A program made the position numbers and the translations under genes. A DNA stretch of 12,757 bases, taken from NCBI GenBank assembly GCA_905235425.1, contig CAJOKY010000035.1:1-12757 (forward strand). Direction: 5' to 3'. Source of the stretch: an uncultured Selenomonadaceae bacterium. Lineage in GTDB: Bacteria > Bacillota > Negativicutes > Selenomonadales > Selenomonadaceae. Positions 5,800-12,757 of the stretch are shown one piece after another. How positions within the stretch are numbered: position 1 is the first letter of the stretch; every line of letters begins with the position of its first letter. The notes under the pieces were generated by a model. The model did no database searches. It had not been told where the DNA came from and saw only the letters and a program-made list of their open reading frames with translations.

Positions 5800-7038
5800 T
5801 TGATAAATTACGACGGTCTTTATAACAAAGATTATTTCGGCGACAGACTTAACGAAAATCATTTTTACGATAAAAAATTACATTTCAGAATAATTGAAAA
5901 CGGTACGATTCTGCCATTAAAAGATGTTAATTATGCCGGATTTTTCGGAGGCTTGATGGATGATAGAGGAAATTTTGTAAAAGGAACTTCGGTTCATATA
6001 GGAGTTGGAGAAGAAGTCTATACGCCAAATGACGAAGTACTTTACAGCCCGATGACAGTTATTTATCTTGGAATGTTAATCAATATTTGGGGACACTGTT
6101 TGACAGATAACCTAAAGCGTATTTGGTTTTTAAAAAGTAATATTTATAAAAATTATTTCAAAAATTGCCCGATTGTTTATACTCCTATGTGGGGGGGGGT
6201 TATAGAAAATTTTGCAAAGTTGCTTAAAATTTTAGAAATTGATGTAAGAAGTTTATTGATTATCAATAGACCGATGAAATTTGCCAACGTGATTATCCCT
6301 GATGAATCTTTTTTCTTGGGAAAAAGCACGTTGGGTGGACCTGCACATTCCATAGACGGAACAGCAGATGACTTCGGTGGAAACGACGAATCATTTTTCA
6401 CTCAAGAATATTTAGAAAATGTCAATCAAATTAGAGACTTCGCAAACAAAAATTTTTCACCACTCGACAAAAAAAAGTTTTATTTCTTTCAAGGACGGCA
6501 TCAATTCGGTGAAGAACGTATTGCTAGATATTTTGAATCGAAAGGTTATGCGATTGTACAACCGGGTAATTTGCAGTTGGAAGACCAGCTGAACATTTAT
6601 TTAAACTGCGAACATTGGGCATCAATGATAGGCTCTATATCGCATAATATTATTTTTCTTCGTGATAATTCAAATGTTATACTTATTCCGCGCCGTGCCG
6701 CTTATTTGAATATTTATCAGCTGGCATTAAATCGGTTGCATGACTTAGATGTTTATTATATTGATGCGGCGTTTTCATTATTTACACATTCTCATACGGG
6801 ACCATATTGTTACATTCTTAGCGAAAACTTAAGGAAGCATTTTGATGATGAAGTTACTGAAAAATATACCACTGAAGATATTGAAACATTTCTAGCCTAT
6901 GCTCAATATGCAAAGGTCAGTGGGCTAGATCAAAACCCAAAAGAATTAGAATACCTTAAAGACGTTTTTCCGGAATTTAAAGAACAGCTTGAATCACGTA
7001 CAGATTTGTTGGAAAAATTCGGTATAACTTTAAAATAA
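5800..7038 (+). CDS. Glycosyltransferase family 61 (DUF563-type) protein with an in-frame G9 tract
   Basis: Probably transfers a sugar onto a cell-surface glycan, polysaccharide or protein; donor and acceptor are unknown. The 412-residue protein is soluble, without signal or membrane segments. It matches the GT61/DUF563 pattern: WGHCLTDNLKRIWFL (97-111), KKFYFFQGR (225-233), ERIARYFESKGYAIVQPGN (239-257), then LEDQLNIYLNCEHWASMIGS and the SHNIIFLRDNSNVILIPR segment (281-298). The start is TTG at 5800, 7 bases after a perfect AGGAGG (5787-5792). Codons 130-133 (MWGG) contain nine consecutive G at 6191-6199. Gain or loss of one G would truncate the protein after about a third of its length. The gene is visibly more AT-rich and uses fewer GCG, GGC and CGC codons than its neighbours, suggesting acquisition by transfer. 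prfC follows after 18 bases. Confidence 0.85.
   Translation: MINYDGLYNKDYFGDRLNENHFYDKKLHFRIIENGTILPLKDVNYAGFFGGLMDDRGNFVKGTSVHIGVGEEVYTPNDEVLYSPMTVIYLGMLINIWGHCLTDNLKRIWFLKSNIYKNYFKNCPIVYTPMWGGVIENFAKLLKILEIDVRSLLIINRPMKFANVIIPDESFFLGKSTLGGPAHSIDGTADDFGGNDESFFTQEYLENVNQIRDFANKNFSPLDKKKFYFFQGRHQFGEERIARYFESKGYAIVQPGNLQLEDQLNIYLNCEHWASMIGSISHNIIFLRDNSNVILIPRRAAYLNIYQLALNRLHDLDVYYIDAAFSLFTHSHTGPYCYILSENLRKHFDDEVTEKYTTEDIETFLAYAQYAKVSGLDQNPKELEYLKDVFPEFKEQLESRTDLLEKFGITLK
6191..6199 (+). repeat. Homopolymer tract of nine G inside the GT61 gene
   Basis: A run of nine G after ATGT, within an AT-rich gene, encoding the end of W131 and G132-G133. Mononucleotide G tracts of this length in surface-glycosylation genes of other bacteria are common sites of slipped-strand phase variation. 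In this assembly the count keeps the frame open. Confidence 0.9.
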
Positions 7039-7056
7039 AATAACGAGGTGAAATTT

Positions 7057-8652
7057 TTGACACTTAACGAAGAGATATCAAAGCGTCGAACCTTCGCGAT
7101 AATATCGCACCCCGACGCAGGTAAAACCACATTGACAGAAAAACTTTTGCTTTACGGCGGCGCGATACATCTTGCCGGATCGATAAAGTCACGCAAAGCG
7201 CAACGTCACGCCGTTTCAGATTGGATGGAAATTGAAAAGCAACGCGGCATTTCCGTGACAAGCTCCGTGTTGCAATTTGATTACGCCGGTTGTCGCATAA
7301 ATATTTTGGATACTCCCGGTCACCAAGATTTTTCTGAAGACACATACCGCACGCTTATGGCGGTTGACAGCGCGGTTATGGTTTTGGACGCGGCTAAAGG
7401 CGTCGAGGCGCAGACTAAAAAGCTTTTCAAAGTTTGTCGCGAACGCCGTATTCCGATTTTTACTTTTATAAATAAGCTCGACCGCTACGGCAAAATTCCG
7501 CTTGACTTGCTTGACGAAGTGGAAAAAGTTTTGGGTATTCGCGCTTATCCCATGAATTTTCCAATCGGTACGGACGGCAAATATTTAGGCGTATACGACA
7601 GGCAGAAAAATCAAATTGAACTTTTTGCAGAAGATACGTCGCACGGACAGACGGAGCGCATTTCTGAAATTTTTGCGCCTGATGACGCGGAAGTTATAAA
7701 GCGAATCGGGCAGGCGAATTTTGACGCCTTGCAAGATGATTTAATGTTGCTTGATGAGGCGGGTGAAAAGTTTGACATTGACAAGATTAACGCGGGAGAT
7801 TTGACGCCGACGTTTTTCGGATCGGCAATGACAAATTTCGGCGTTAAAAATTTTTTGGAAGAATATTTACGCCTTGCACCGCCGCCTGCACCGCGCCTTT
7901 CAGACGACGGCATTATTGAACCTGCAGACGAAAAATTTTCAGCCTTTGTATTTAAAATTCAAGCCAATATGAACCCCGCGCACCGTGACAGATTGGCGTT
8001 TATCAGAATTTGTTCCGTCAAATTTCAGCGCAATATGGAAGTTTGGCACGCGGCTACAAATAAAATTGTAAAACTTTCGCAACCGCAACAATTTCTCGCG
8101 CAGGAGCGGCAGATTATCGAAGAGGCTTTTCCGGGCGACATTGTAGGACTTTTTGACACGGGCATTTTCGGTATTGGTGACACGTTGACTGACGCCGCGC
8201 ATAAATTTAAATTTGAGGCATTTCCGATTTTCCCGCCTGAAAAATTTGCCCGCGTACAAGCCAAAGATACAATGAAACGCAAGCAGTTTTCAAAGGGCAT
8301 TGAGCAGTTGACGCAGGAAGGCGCGATACAGCTTTTTTATCCCGTCGGCGCGGGTACGGATTCGTACATTGTCGGTACGGTCGGAACGTTGCAGTTTGAA
8401 GTTTTGCAATACCGCTTGAAGTCCGAATACAATGTCGACGTGATTTTAACAATGTTGCCTTTTGAAGTGGCGCGTTGGCTGAGATTGGAAGACGATAAAA
8501 AAATTACGCCTGCAACTCTGCGCGGCGCGGATAGAGGTATGTTTGTACTTGACAGGAAAGAAAATCCCGTGTTGCTTGTAGAAAACGAATGGTCACTCGG
8601 CTGGATTAGTGACAACAATCCCAATCTGATTATGAACGCCGTACCGTTTTAG
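7057..8652 (+). CDS. prfC: Peptide chain release factor 3 (RF3)
   Basis: Translational GTPase that removes class I release factors RF1/RF2 from the ribosome after peptide release. I choose TTG at 7057, 6 bases after GAGGTG (7045-7050), over the in-frame GTG at 7048 that lies within the ribosome binding site. The 531-residue length agrees with the roughly 530 of known RF3. GTP-binding motifs are complete: SHPDAGKTT (17-25), RGISVTSS (63-70), DTPGH (85-89) and NKLD (139-142). The region SRKAQRHAVSDWMEIEKQRG (45-64) is the RF3 signature separating it from EF-G and LepA. It starts 18 bases after the glycosyltransferase stop and is probably co-transcribed with it. The TAG stop is the first triplet of a heptad repeat. 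Confidence 0.97.
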   Translation: MTLNEEISKRRTFAIISHPDAGKTTLTEKLLLYGGAIHLAGSIKSRKAQRHAVSDWMEIEKQRGISVTSSVLQFDYAGCRINILDTPGHQDFSEDTYRTLMAVDSAVMVLDAAKGVEAQTKKLFKVCRERRIPIFTFINKLDRYGKIPLDLLDEVEKVLGIRAYPMNFPIGTDGKYLGVYDRQKNQIELFAEDTSHGQTERISEIFAPDDAEVIKRIGQANFDALQDDLMLLDEAGEKFDIDKINAGDLTPTFFGSAMTNFGVKNFLEEYLRLAPPPAPRLSDDGIIEPADEKFSAFVFKIQANMNPAHRDRLAFIRICSVKFQRNMEVWHAATNKIVKLSQPQQFLAQERQIIEEAFPGDIVGLFDTGIFGIGDTLTDAAHKFKFEAFPIFPPEKFARVQAKDTMKRKQFSKGIEQLTQEGAIQLFYPVGAGTDSYIVGTVGTLQFEVLQYRLKSEYNVDVILTMLPFEVARWLRLEDDKKITPATLRGADRGMFVLDRKENPVLLVENEWSLGWISDNNPNLIMNAVPF

Positions 8653-8687
8653 GGATTAGGGAACAGGGATTAGGGAGCAGGGAACAG
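8650..8687. repeat. Heptad tandem repeat, AGGGATT/AGGGAAC/AGGGAGC type
   Basis: Five units read AGGGATT, AGGGAAC, AGGGATT, AGGGAGC and AGGGAAC. They are the reverse complement of the family at 2888-2920. The array begins on the prfC stop codon. Confidence 0.8.
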
Positions 8688-8694
8688 ATTTTAT

Positions 8695-8715
8695 AAGCTA
8701 CAAGCTACCAGCTAA
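8695..8715. repeat. Short heptad repeat AAGCTAC
   Basis: AAGCTAC, AAGCTAC and CAGCTAA lie in tandem directly before the AAGGAG site of ndk. The period of seven and AGCTA core relate it to the TTAGC/GCTAA arrays. The 79-base prfC-ndk gap therefore consists almost wholly of repeats, with no clear promoter. Confidence 0.6.
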
Positions 8716-8731
8716 AAAAGGAGATACAGAA

Positions 8732-9151
8732 ATGGAAAAAACTTTAGTATTAATTAAGCCGGACGCATTTGGCAAAGGACACTGCGGCGATATTTTGAAA
8801 ATGTACGAGCGCGAAGGCTTTAAAATCTGCGCGGCTAAGATTTTGAAAATGGACAAAAAAATTGCCGCGTCGCATTACGTCGAACATATCGGACGCCCAT
8901 ACTACGACGGCTTAGTTGAGTTTATGACAAGTGCGCCTTTAATGGCATTGGTTATCGGCGGCGAAAACGTCATTAAGCGCGTACGCGAAATTAACGGCGC
9001 TACAAACCCTGCCAATGCCGCAGAAGGTACAGTGCGCAAGCTTTATGCTGAAAACGGCAGTAAAAACGCCGTACACGCCTCTGACAGTTTGGAAAGTGCC
9101 GCACGCGAAATTAAAATTTATTTCAGCGAACTTGAAATTGTCGAGAACTGA
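8732..9151 (+). CDS. ndk: Nucleoside diphosphate kinase
   Basis: Transfers the gamma-phosphate from a nucleoside triphosphate to other (deoxy)nucleoside diphosphates through a phosphohistidine, balancing the NTP and dNTP pools in the cytoplasm. The 139 residues match the usual bacterial length. Visible are the N-terminal TLVLIKPDAF (K9), the RPYYDGLVEFMTSAP segment (55-69), the G-A-T-N-P loop and the active-site NAVHASDS with H115. The segment before H115 (RKLYAENGSKN) departs from the common R-G-D-F form but keeps the catalytic core. Start is ATG with AAGGAG 9 bases upstream. It probably reads through from the prfC unit and is closed by the terminator at 9244-9269. Confidence 0.96.
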   Translation: MEKTLVLIKPDAFGKGHCGDILKMYEREGFKICAAKILKMDKKIAASHYVEHIGRPYYDGLVEFMTSAPLMALVIGGENVIKRVREINGATNPANAAEGTVRKLYAENGSKNAVHASDSLESAAREIKIYFSELEIVEN

Positions 9152-9189
9152 AATGATAAAAAATTTTTAACCGGATTAAGCGAGCAATC

Positions 9190-9229
9190 TACCGCCTCTA
9201 TATGTGGCGGAAATATTTAAACATTTTTT
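9190..9229 (+). terminator. Possible weak hairpin after ndk
   Basis: CCGCC and GGCGG pair around a nine-base loop (about 9191-9209). The T run starts only about 13 bases later, so this is at best a poor terminator or a transcript-end stabiliser upstream of the better one at 9244. Confidence 0.35.
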
Positions 9230-9243
9230 TTAACCTCTATTCA

Positions 9244-9269
9244 ATCTGCCTTTGCAGATCTTTTTTTTT
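9244..9269 (+). terminator. Intrinsic terminator after ndk
   Basis: ATCTGC and GCAGAT pair around a CTTT tetraloop and are followed by C and nine T. It separates ndk from the large gene downstream. Confidence 0.88.
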
Positions 9270-9279
9270 GCTGTATAAT
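9251..9279 (+). promoter_or_regulatory. Probable promoter of the large unknown gene, overlapping the terminator
   Basis: A perfect TATAAT lies at 9274-9279. Seventeen bases upstream is TTTGCA (9251-9256), a 4/6 match to the -35 box, lying inside the terminator stem. The predicted leader is about 100 bases. It contains an unused AAAGGAGGG (9297-9305) with no ATG, GTG or TTG at a proper distance after it. Confidence 0.6.
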
Positions 9280-9389
9280 TGCGATTAATAAACGATAAAG
9301 GAGGGCTGTACTATTTTTCAGAAAACTTAATGTAGGATAGACAACCTTTAAAAAAAATTTTCACAAAAAGGAGATGTCAAGAAAGCTTT

Positions 9390-12300
9390 ATGGAAAGTAT
9401 AAATTCAGAAGTCATAGGGCGCTTGCGAGAACTTTTCAATACAATGGAAGTATCGCGAGTAAGATTAAGACCGATTTTAGCTGATATAGCCGCGTCTATC
9501 GATAAAGGATTTTTCATAGATGCAGATTCGGAAGAAGTCAACGCACTTTTAAAACAAATTTTAGAAGCGCAAGAAAAATTTTCGACGGTTGAACAAACCA
9601 AACGTGCGGCGTCACTCGGTAAAATGGAGCAGGTAGACAAAGCACTTGCCGGCTTGGAACAAAATTCAAAACGCGAAGAATTAACGCAAATACTTGCAAA
9701 AATTTCTACACTAATCTTAGATTCCAAAGATGAAAAAATGATGCAGTCTTTACGGCAAGTCCAACTGCAGGCAGAGCACCTTAAAAACAAAACAGCTAAA
9801 GTCGACGTAGCAAATATTTCAAACTTTTTTAAGCAGGCAGAAAGATTTGTTTTGCTTGACGAAATTGTTTCAAGCAGTGAAGTGATATCGCCGGAAAAAT
9901 ATTTGGAAGCGTTACAAAATTTTCCCGACAATCCCATATTGGTAATGGCACTTTCACAAAACAAATTGCACTATCCCGGCGCCGTCATTGAAGTGGAAGA
10001 AATTAAGCCGCAAGAAAAATTTGAAGTACAGGCTGAGAAAAAATCTTCGTCCGCACCAAACGTTCATGCCGTAAGAGCTGTTAGCATAAAGTACAGAAAA
10101 ATTCAACCGCCTCCGGATTTATCCCTTGTCCTCTACGATGAAAACAGTTTTGTAATTGAAAAATCTACGTCAAGAAAAACTTTCACGGTAAAATCTTTCA
10201 ATAACAAACTGCATGAATTGGTGGAAAAATCGGATCCCGCTCCTATTTTTAAAATGTTCATGGAGTCAAGGATTTTATTTAAAGAAGGTATCGAAAATAT
10301 AAAATTCAGCGGCAAAATTACAAAAAATCTTGCCATACTTACCCCTGCGATTTTGGAAAGACTTTTCACTTGGGGACTTGCCGATAAGGTGACGTGGCGC
10401 GAACGTCAATTTTACTACTTGAATGATTTCGGCATGGATCTCTGTACGCGCGTATTTCGTTCATTTGCCAAAAATACCTCTCAAAACGGAGAAAGTAATT
10501 TTGATACTCTTGTACGAGCGCTTAAATTTGCGCTGATGAAAATGAGTGAAGCGCGGCTCAAAGACGTGCTTAAATTAAATTTTGAGTACAATCCCGATAT
10601 TGCCTTTGCACGCGCAGAATATAAGCTGGACAGCGATATTCCGCAAGTTATTCTTATGTTGTCGCTCAATCTTTTGGGTAAAAATTGGGAGGAAGAAATT
10701 GCAACGTTCCGCCTTTTGATTGAACGTGAACTCAATGACAGTGTGGCTATCAAAGCTGTACTTGTATTTGTATTTGATATCGACGATTTGGCTTGGATGA
10801 AAATGTTTGATACCGTCAAATTTAAAAATATTCGTTTCCTCATGGGTACGCCGGAAGGTTTTGTGACTCCTACCGGTGTTTCATTTACCTTTGATGAATG
10901 GATGTCTCTTTGTAAATTTGGTCGTCCTGTATCAAAACGCGGCAGAAAACCTATTTCACCTTTAAAAAAAGATTCTTTGCAAGGGCTTTTTGATGATAAG
11001 CAAGTTTTGCCTGAAAAGACAGATTCTGATGATGCCGAATCAGAAGAAGTTTACGACAAAAATACTTTTTCTGAAGAAGTTGTCACGCCGTCATTTTTGG
11101 TAACGCCTGAACCTACGTTGAATTTTGATGAAGATGATGAAGAAGTAAATCTTTACTTTTTAGGTAAGCAGTCCGACACAAAGAAAGATGTTGGCGAAGT
11201 TGAAGAAATTGCCGAAACTTACGGCAATGAAGATGATGAAGACGATGATATTACGCCTATTGAAATTGTCGAAACTAAAGAAAAGATTACAGACCCCGAC
11301 AATGAAGATGACACAGATGATAAAGATGAAACGGTAGAAGAAATTAAGCCGCCGCTTGAGAAAAAAAAATCAGCGTCTGAAGAAGAAAAAGTCGAAGAAG
11401 AAGAAAAGGTAACGGCTGCTGAACCTGTCACGGGAACACTTGAAAGCGATCTTGCAAAAGTCGACGGCGTAACGGTAGTAACCAACCTTTTTAAGTTAGG
11501 TGCGGTAAGTCGCGCAATGCTTGCCCTCCACGCCTTGAAAGATTTTATTGCGCAAACAGAGCCTAACGTTGAAAATTGGGCTGCGTACCTTTCTGATGAA
11601 GTAGGTTTTATTCTTGATGATCCTTTGACAATTCAGACGGTGCGCAATTACGATACATTTATTCTTTGGAATAATTCTGTTGAAATTCCGAAAGCCAACG
11701 TCGGCAAAATTTTTGACTATCTCAACCTTGCCGCAATGATTAAAAGCTTTTTCGCGCCGCCCGATCCTACCAGCTATCAAATTCAAAAGGTGTGGCGGCA
11801 AATTAACGAAGACAAGGTTAATACTGCTCTCAAGTCTTATCCTGCCGCGAAAACTTTAATCAGCCTTTTCAACAACTTCACGGAAAAAACGCACCTTGCC
11901 TTTGCGGATTGTCTTGTAGGAGCAGGCAACAGCAATGAAGATAATTTTAAAGAGGCTCTCGCGCAGATTAAAATGGCTGAAAACATTGCCGACAGCGTAC
12001 TGCATTCGGACGTGAATCACCGCCGCGTTAAGGACGTTATTCAACAGACTTTCAGCAACAACGGGCTTGTCAGAAAATATTTAAGCGTTGACGACTACAC
12101 GACGGAGGAGCTTTTGGATTTTTGCAGGCAGTTTGAAGCTACAGATTTAACAACCGTCATTTCAAAACCTGCCGCGCAGATTGACGAAGATCTTTTTTCG
12201 GAAGATGAAATCGATGACTTTTTGGACTACGTTTGGAATAATCCACAAGTTACGCTTGTACGCAAGGAACGTGAACCTTTCAAAGGTCCAAAACGCAGAA

Positions 12301-12757
12301 GAGTTACCGGCGTCATGAAACAGTGCTTAACGGCGCTTTTGAATTATGTTTACGCTAAAAGAAATCTTGAAAACTCCTCAAACTCCGGTCACCCCGCCGC
12401 TCCCGTTGAAAAGGCGCAGGAAATTTTGTCAGATCTCAAAAAGCAGGTTGCACGTTCGGACAAAAAAGCCGGTCTCGGACAGGTTATTTTCAAACAGTTC
12501 GTTGAAAACTTTGAGAAGAAAATTAAAGGTGAACCTTATATTTTCTCTTACCGCGAATGTATTTTAACGTCAAACTACATTGAGCTTGAAAATGACGTAC
12601 CTACAATAGAGTCTTTCGGCGTTGATGAATTTTCACTCAAAAACCGCGTCAAAAATTTTGAAATTGAAATGCGCTCCAAAAGTTTTTCAGACACGCTGAA
12701 AAGTGCCTATGAAACGGCGCTTAGAAATTACGACTGCGGCATTTTGCAGCACCTTAC
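9390..12757 (+). CDS. Very large soluble protein of unknown family (partial, C-terminus beyond window)
   Basis: One frame is open for 1122 codons from ATG at 9390 to the right edge, with codon use like its neighbours, so it is a real gene. I do not recognise the family. Residues about 1-150 are charged and helical, coiled-coil-like (for example ILEAQEKFSTVEQTKRAASL). Residues about 312-356 (TPAILERLFTWGL...FYYLNDFGMDLC) resemble the recognition-helix and wing pattern of winged-helix domains, a weak impression. Residues 516-521 are KRGRKP, an AT-hook-like basic motif. Residues about 530-690 are a low-complexity acidic linker full of Asp and Glu. Residues about 690-1122 form a second, mainly helical globular half with a basic patch (GPKRRR near 965). 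No signal peptide, transmembrane segment or Walker motif is seen. The ribosome binding site AAGGAG (9368-9373) is 16 bases from the ATG, longer than usual; in-frame alternatives are TTG 9423 and ATG 9441. It has its own promoter region behind the ndk terminator. Confidence 0.85.
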   Translation, partial: MESINSEVIGRLRELFNTMEVSRVRLRPILADIAASIDKGFFIDADSEEVNALLKQILEAQEKFSTVEQTKRAASLGKMEQVDKALAGLEQNSKREELTQILAKISTLILDSKDEKMMQSLRQVQLQAEHLKNKTAKVDVANISNFFKQAERFVLLDEIVSSSEVISPEKYLEALQNFPDNPILVMALSQNKLHYPGAVIEVEEIKPQEKFEVQAEKKSSSAPNVHAVRAVSIKYRKIQPPPDLSLVLYDENSFVIEKSTSRKTFTVKSFNNKLHELVEKSDPAPIFKMFMESRILFKEGIENIKFSGKITKNLAILTPAILERLFTWGLADKVTWRERQFYYLNDFGMDLCTRVFRSFAKNTSQNGESNFDTLVRALKFALMKMSEARLKDVLKLNFEYNPDIAFARAEYKLDSDIPQVILMLSLNLLGKNWEEEIATFRLLIERELNDSVAIKAVLVFVFDIDDLAWMKMFDTVKFKNIRFLMGTPEGFVTPTGVSFTFDEWMSLCKFGRPVSKRGRKPISPLKKDSLQGLFDDKQVLPEKTDSDDAESEEVYDKNTFSEEVVTPSFLVTPEPTLNFDEDDEEVNLYFLGKQSDTKKDVGEVEEIAETYGNEDDEDDDITPIEIVETKEKITDPDNEDDTDDKDETVEEIKPPLEKKKSASEEEKVEEEEKVTAAEPVTGTLESDLAKVDGVTVVTNLFKLGAVSRAMLALHALKDFIAQTEPNVENWAAYLSDEVGFILDDPLTIQTVRNYDTFILWNNSVEIPKANVGKIFDYLNLAAMIKSFFAPPDPTSYQIQKVWRQINEDKVNTALKSYPAAKTLISLFNNFTEKTHLAFADCLVGAGNSNEDNFKEALAQIKMAENIADSVLHSDVNHRRVKDVIQQTFSNNGLVRKYLSVDDYTTEELLDFCRQFEATDLTTVISKPAAQIDEDLFSEDEIDDFLDYVWNNPQVTLVRKEREPFKGPKRRRVTGVMKQCLTALLNYVYAKRNLENSSNSGHPAAPVEKAQEILSDLKKQVARSDKKAGLGQVIFKQFVENFEKKIKGEPYIFSYRECILTSNYIELENDVPTIESFGVDEFSLKNRVKNFEIEMRSKSFSDTLKSAYETALRNYDCGILQHL

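Noticed and set aside
9374..9481. ATG at 9374 as start of the large gene or of a leader peptide.
   Set aside because: It overlaps the AAGGAG site, is in another frame and stops after 35 codons, with no spacing for ribosome binding.
9377..9964. Minus-strand open frame of 195 codons.
   Set aside because: It lies wholly opposite the start of the large plus-strand gene, which has better codon use and a ribosome binding site. No convincing protein pattern is seen.
11219..11485. Minus-strand open frame rich in serine (88 codons).
   Set aside because: It is the antisense of the acidic GAA/GAT-rich linker of the large plus-strand gene; the serine richness is a direct result.

Overview
The window looks like a chromosomal stretch from a low-to-moderate GC bacterium of the Firmicutes type. 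I suspect the Negativicutes (Selenomonadales or Acidaminococcales). The grounds are strong AGGAGG-type ribosome binding sites, very frequent TTG starts, sigma-70-like TTGACA/TATAAT promoters, and a gene set that includes a DacF-like D,D-carboxypeptidase, a TatD-linked radical SAM protein, RF3 and a compact nucleoside diphosphate kinase. The assignment is an inference; no rRNA or marker phylogeny is available here.

Left part, minus strand (1-3104). A tRNA-Ala(CGC) has its own consensus promoter and an intrinsic terminator. It is followed by a tight run of rnhA (RNase HI), a dacF-like D-alanyl-D-alanine carboxypeptidase and the N-terminal 341 residues of a beta-class, type III Mod-like DNA methyltransferase that leaves the window at position 1. 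Gaps of 8 and 21 bases suggest that these three are co-transcribed, which places a DNA methyltransferase behind two housekeeping genes.

Middle, plus strand (3303-5721). A secreted GH73-type N-acetylglucosaminidase with a strong promoter is followed by an MgtC/SapB-family membrane protein and a TatD-linked radical SAM protein. The radical SAM gene ends in a textbook terminator and has no tatD gene beside it.

Plus strand (5736-9269). A consensus promoter drives a GT61/DUF563-family glycosyltransferase whose reading frame contains a run of nine G. prfC (RF3) starts 18 bases after it, and ndk comes next. An intrinsic terminator closes this block.

Right end, plus strand (9274-12757). A TATAAT element lies next to the terminator and precedes one very long open frame of at least 1122 codons that runs off the right edge. 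It encodes a large soluble protein I do not recognise: an N-terminal coiled-coil-like part, a possible winged-helix-like stretch, an AT-hook-like basic motif, a long acidic linker and a second helical half. It is the most novel coding feature in the window.

The intergenic spaces carry two families of seven-base imperfect tandem repeats. One family is GCTAATN and its complement, arranged head to head as long imperfect palindromes. The other is CCCTAAT/CCCTGTT/CCCTGCT or its complement. In two places the array begins at the TAG stop codon of the upstream gene. Seven of ten CDS starts appear to be TTG, mostly preceded by a run of T after the Shine-Dalgarno sequence.
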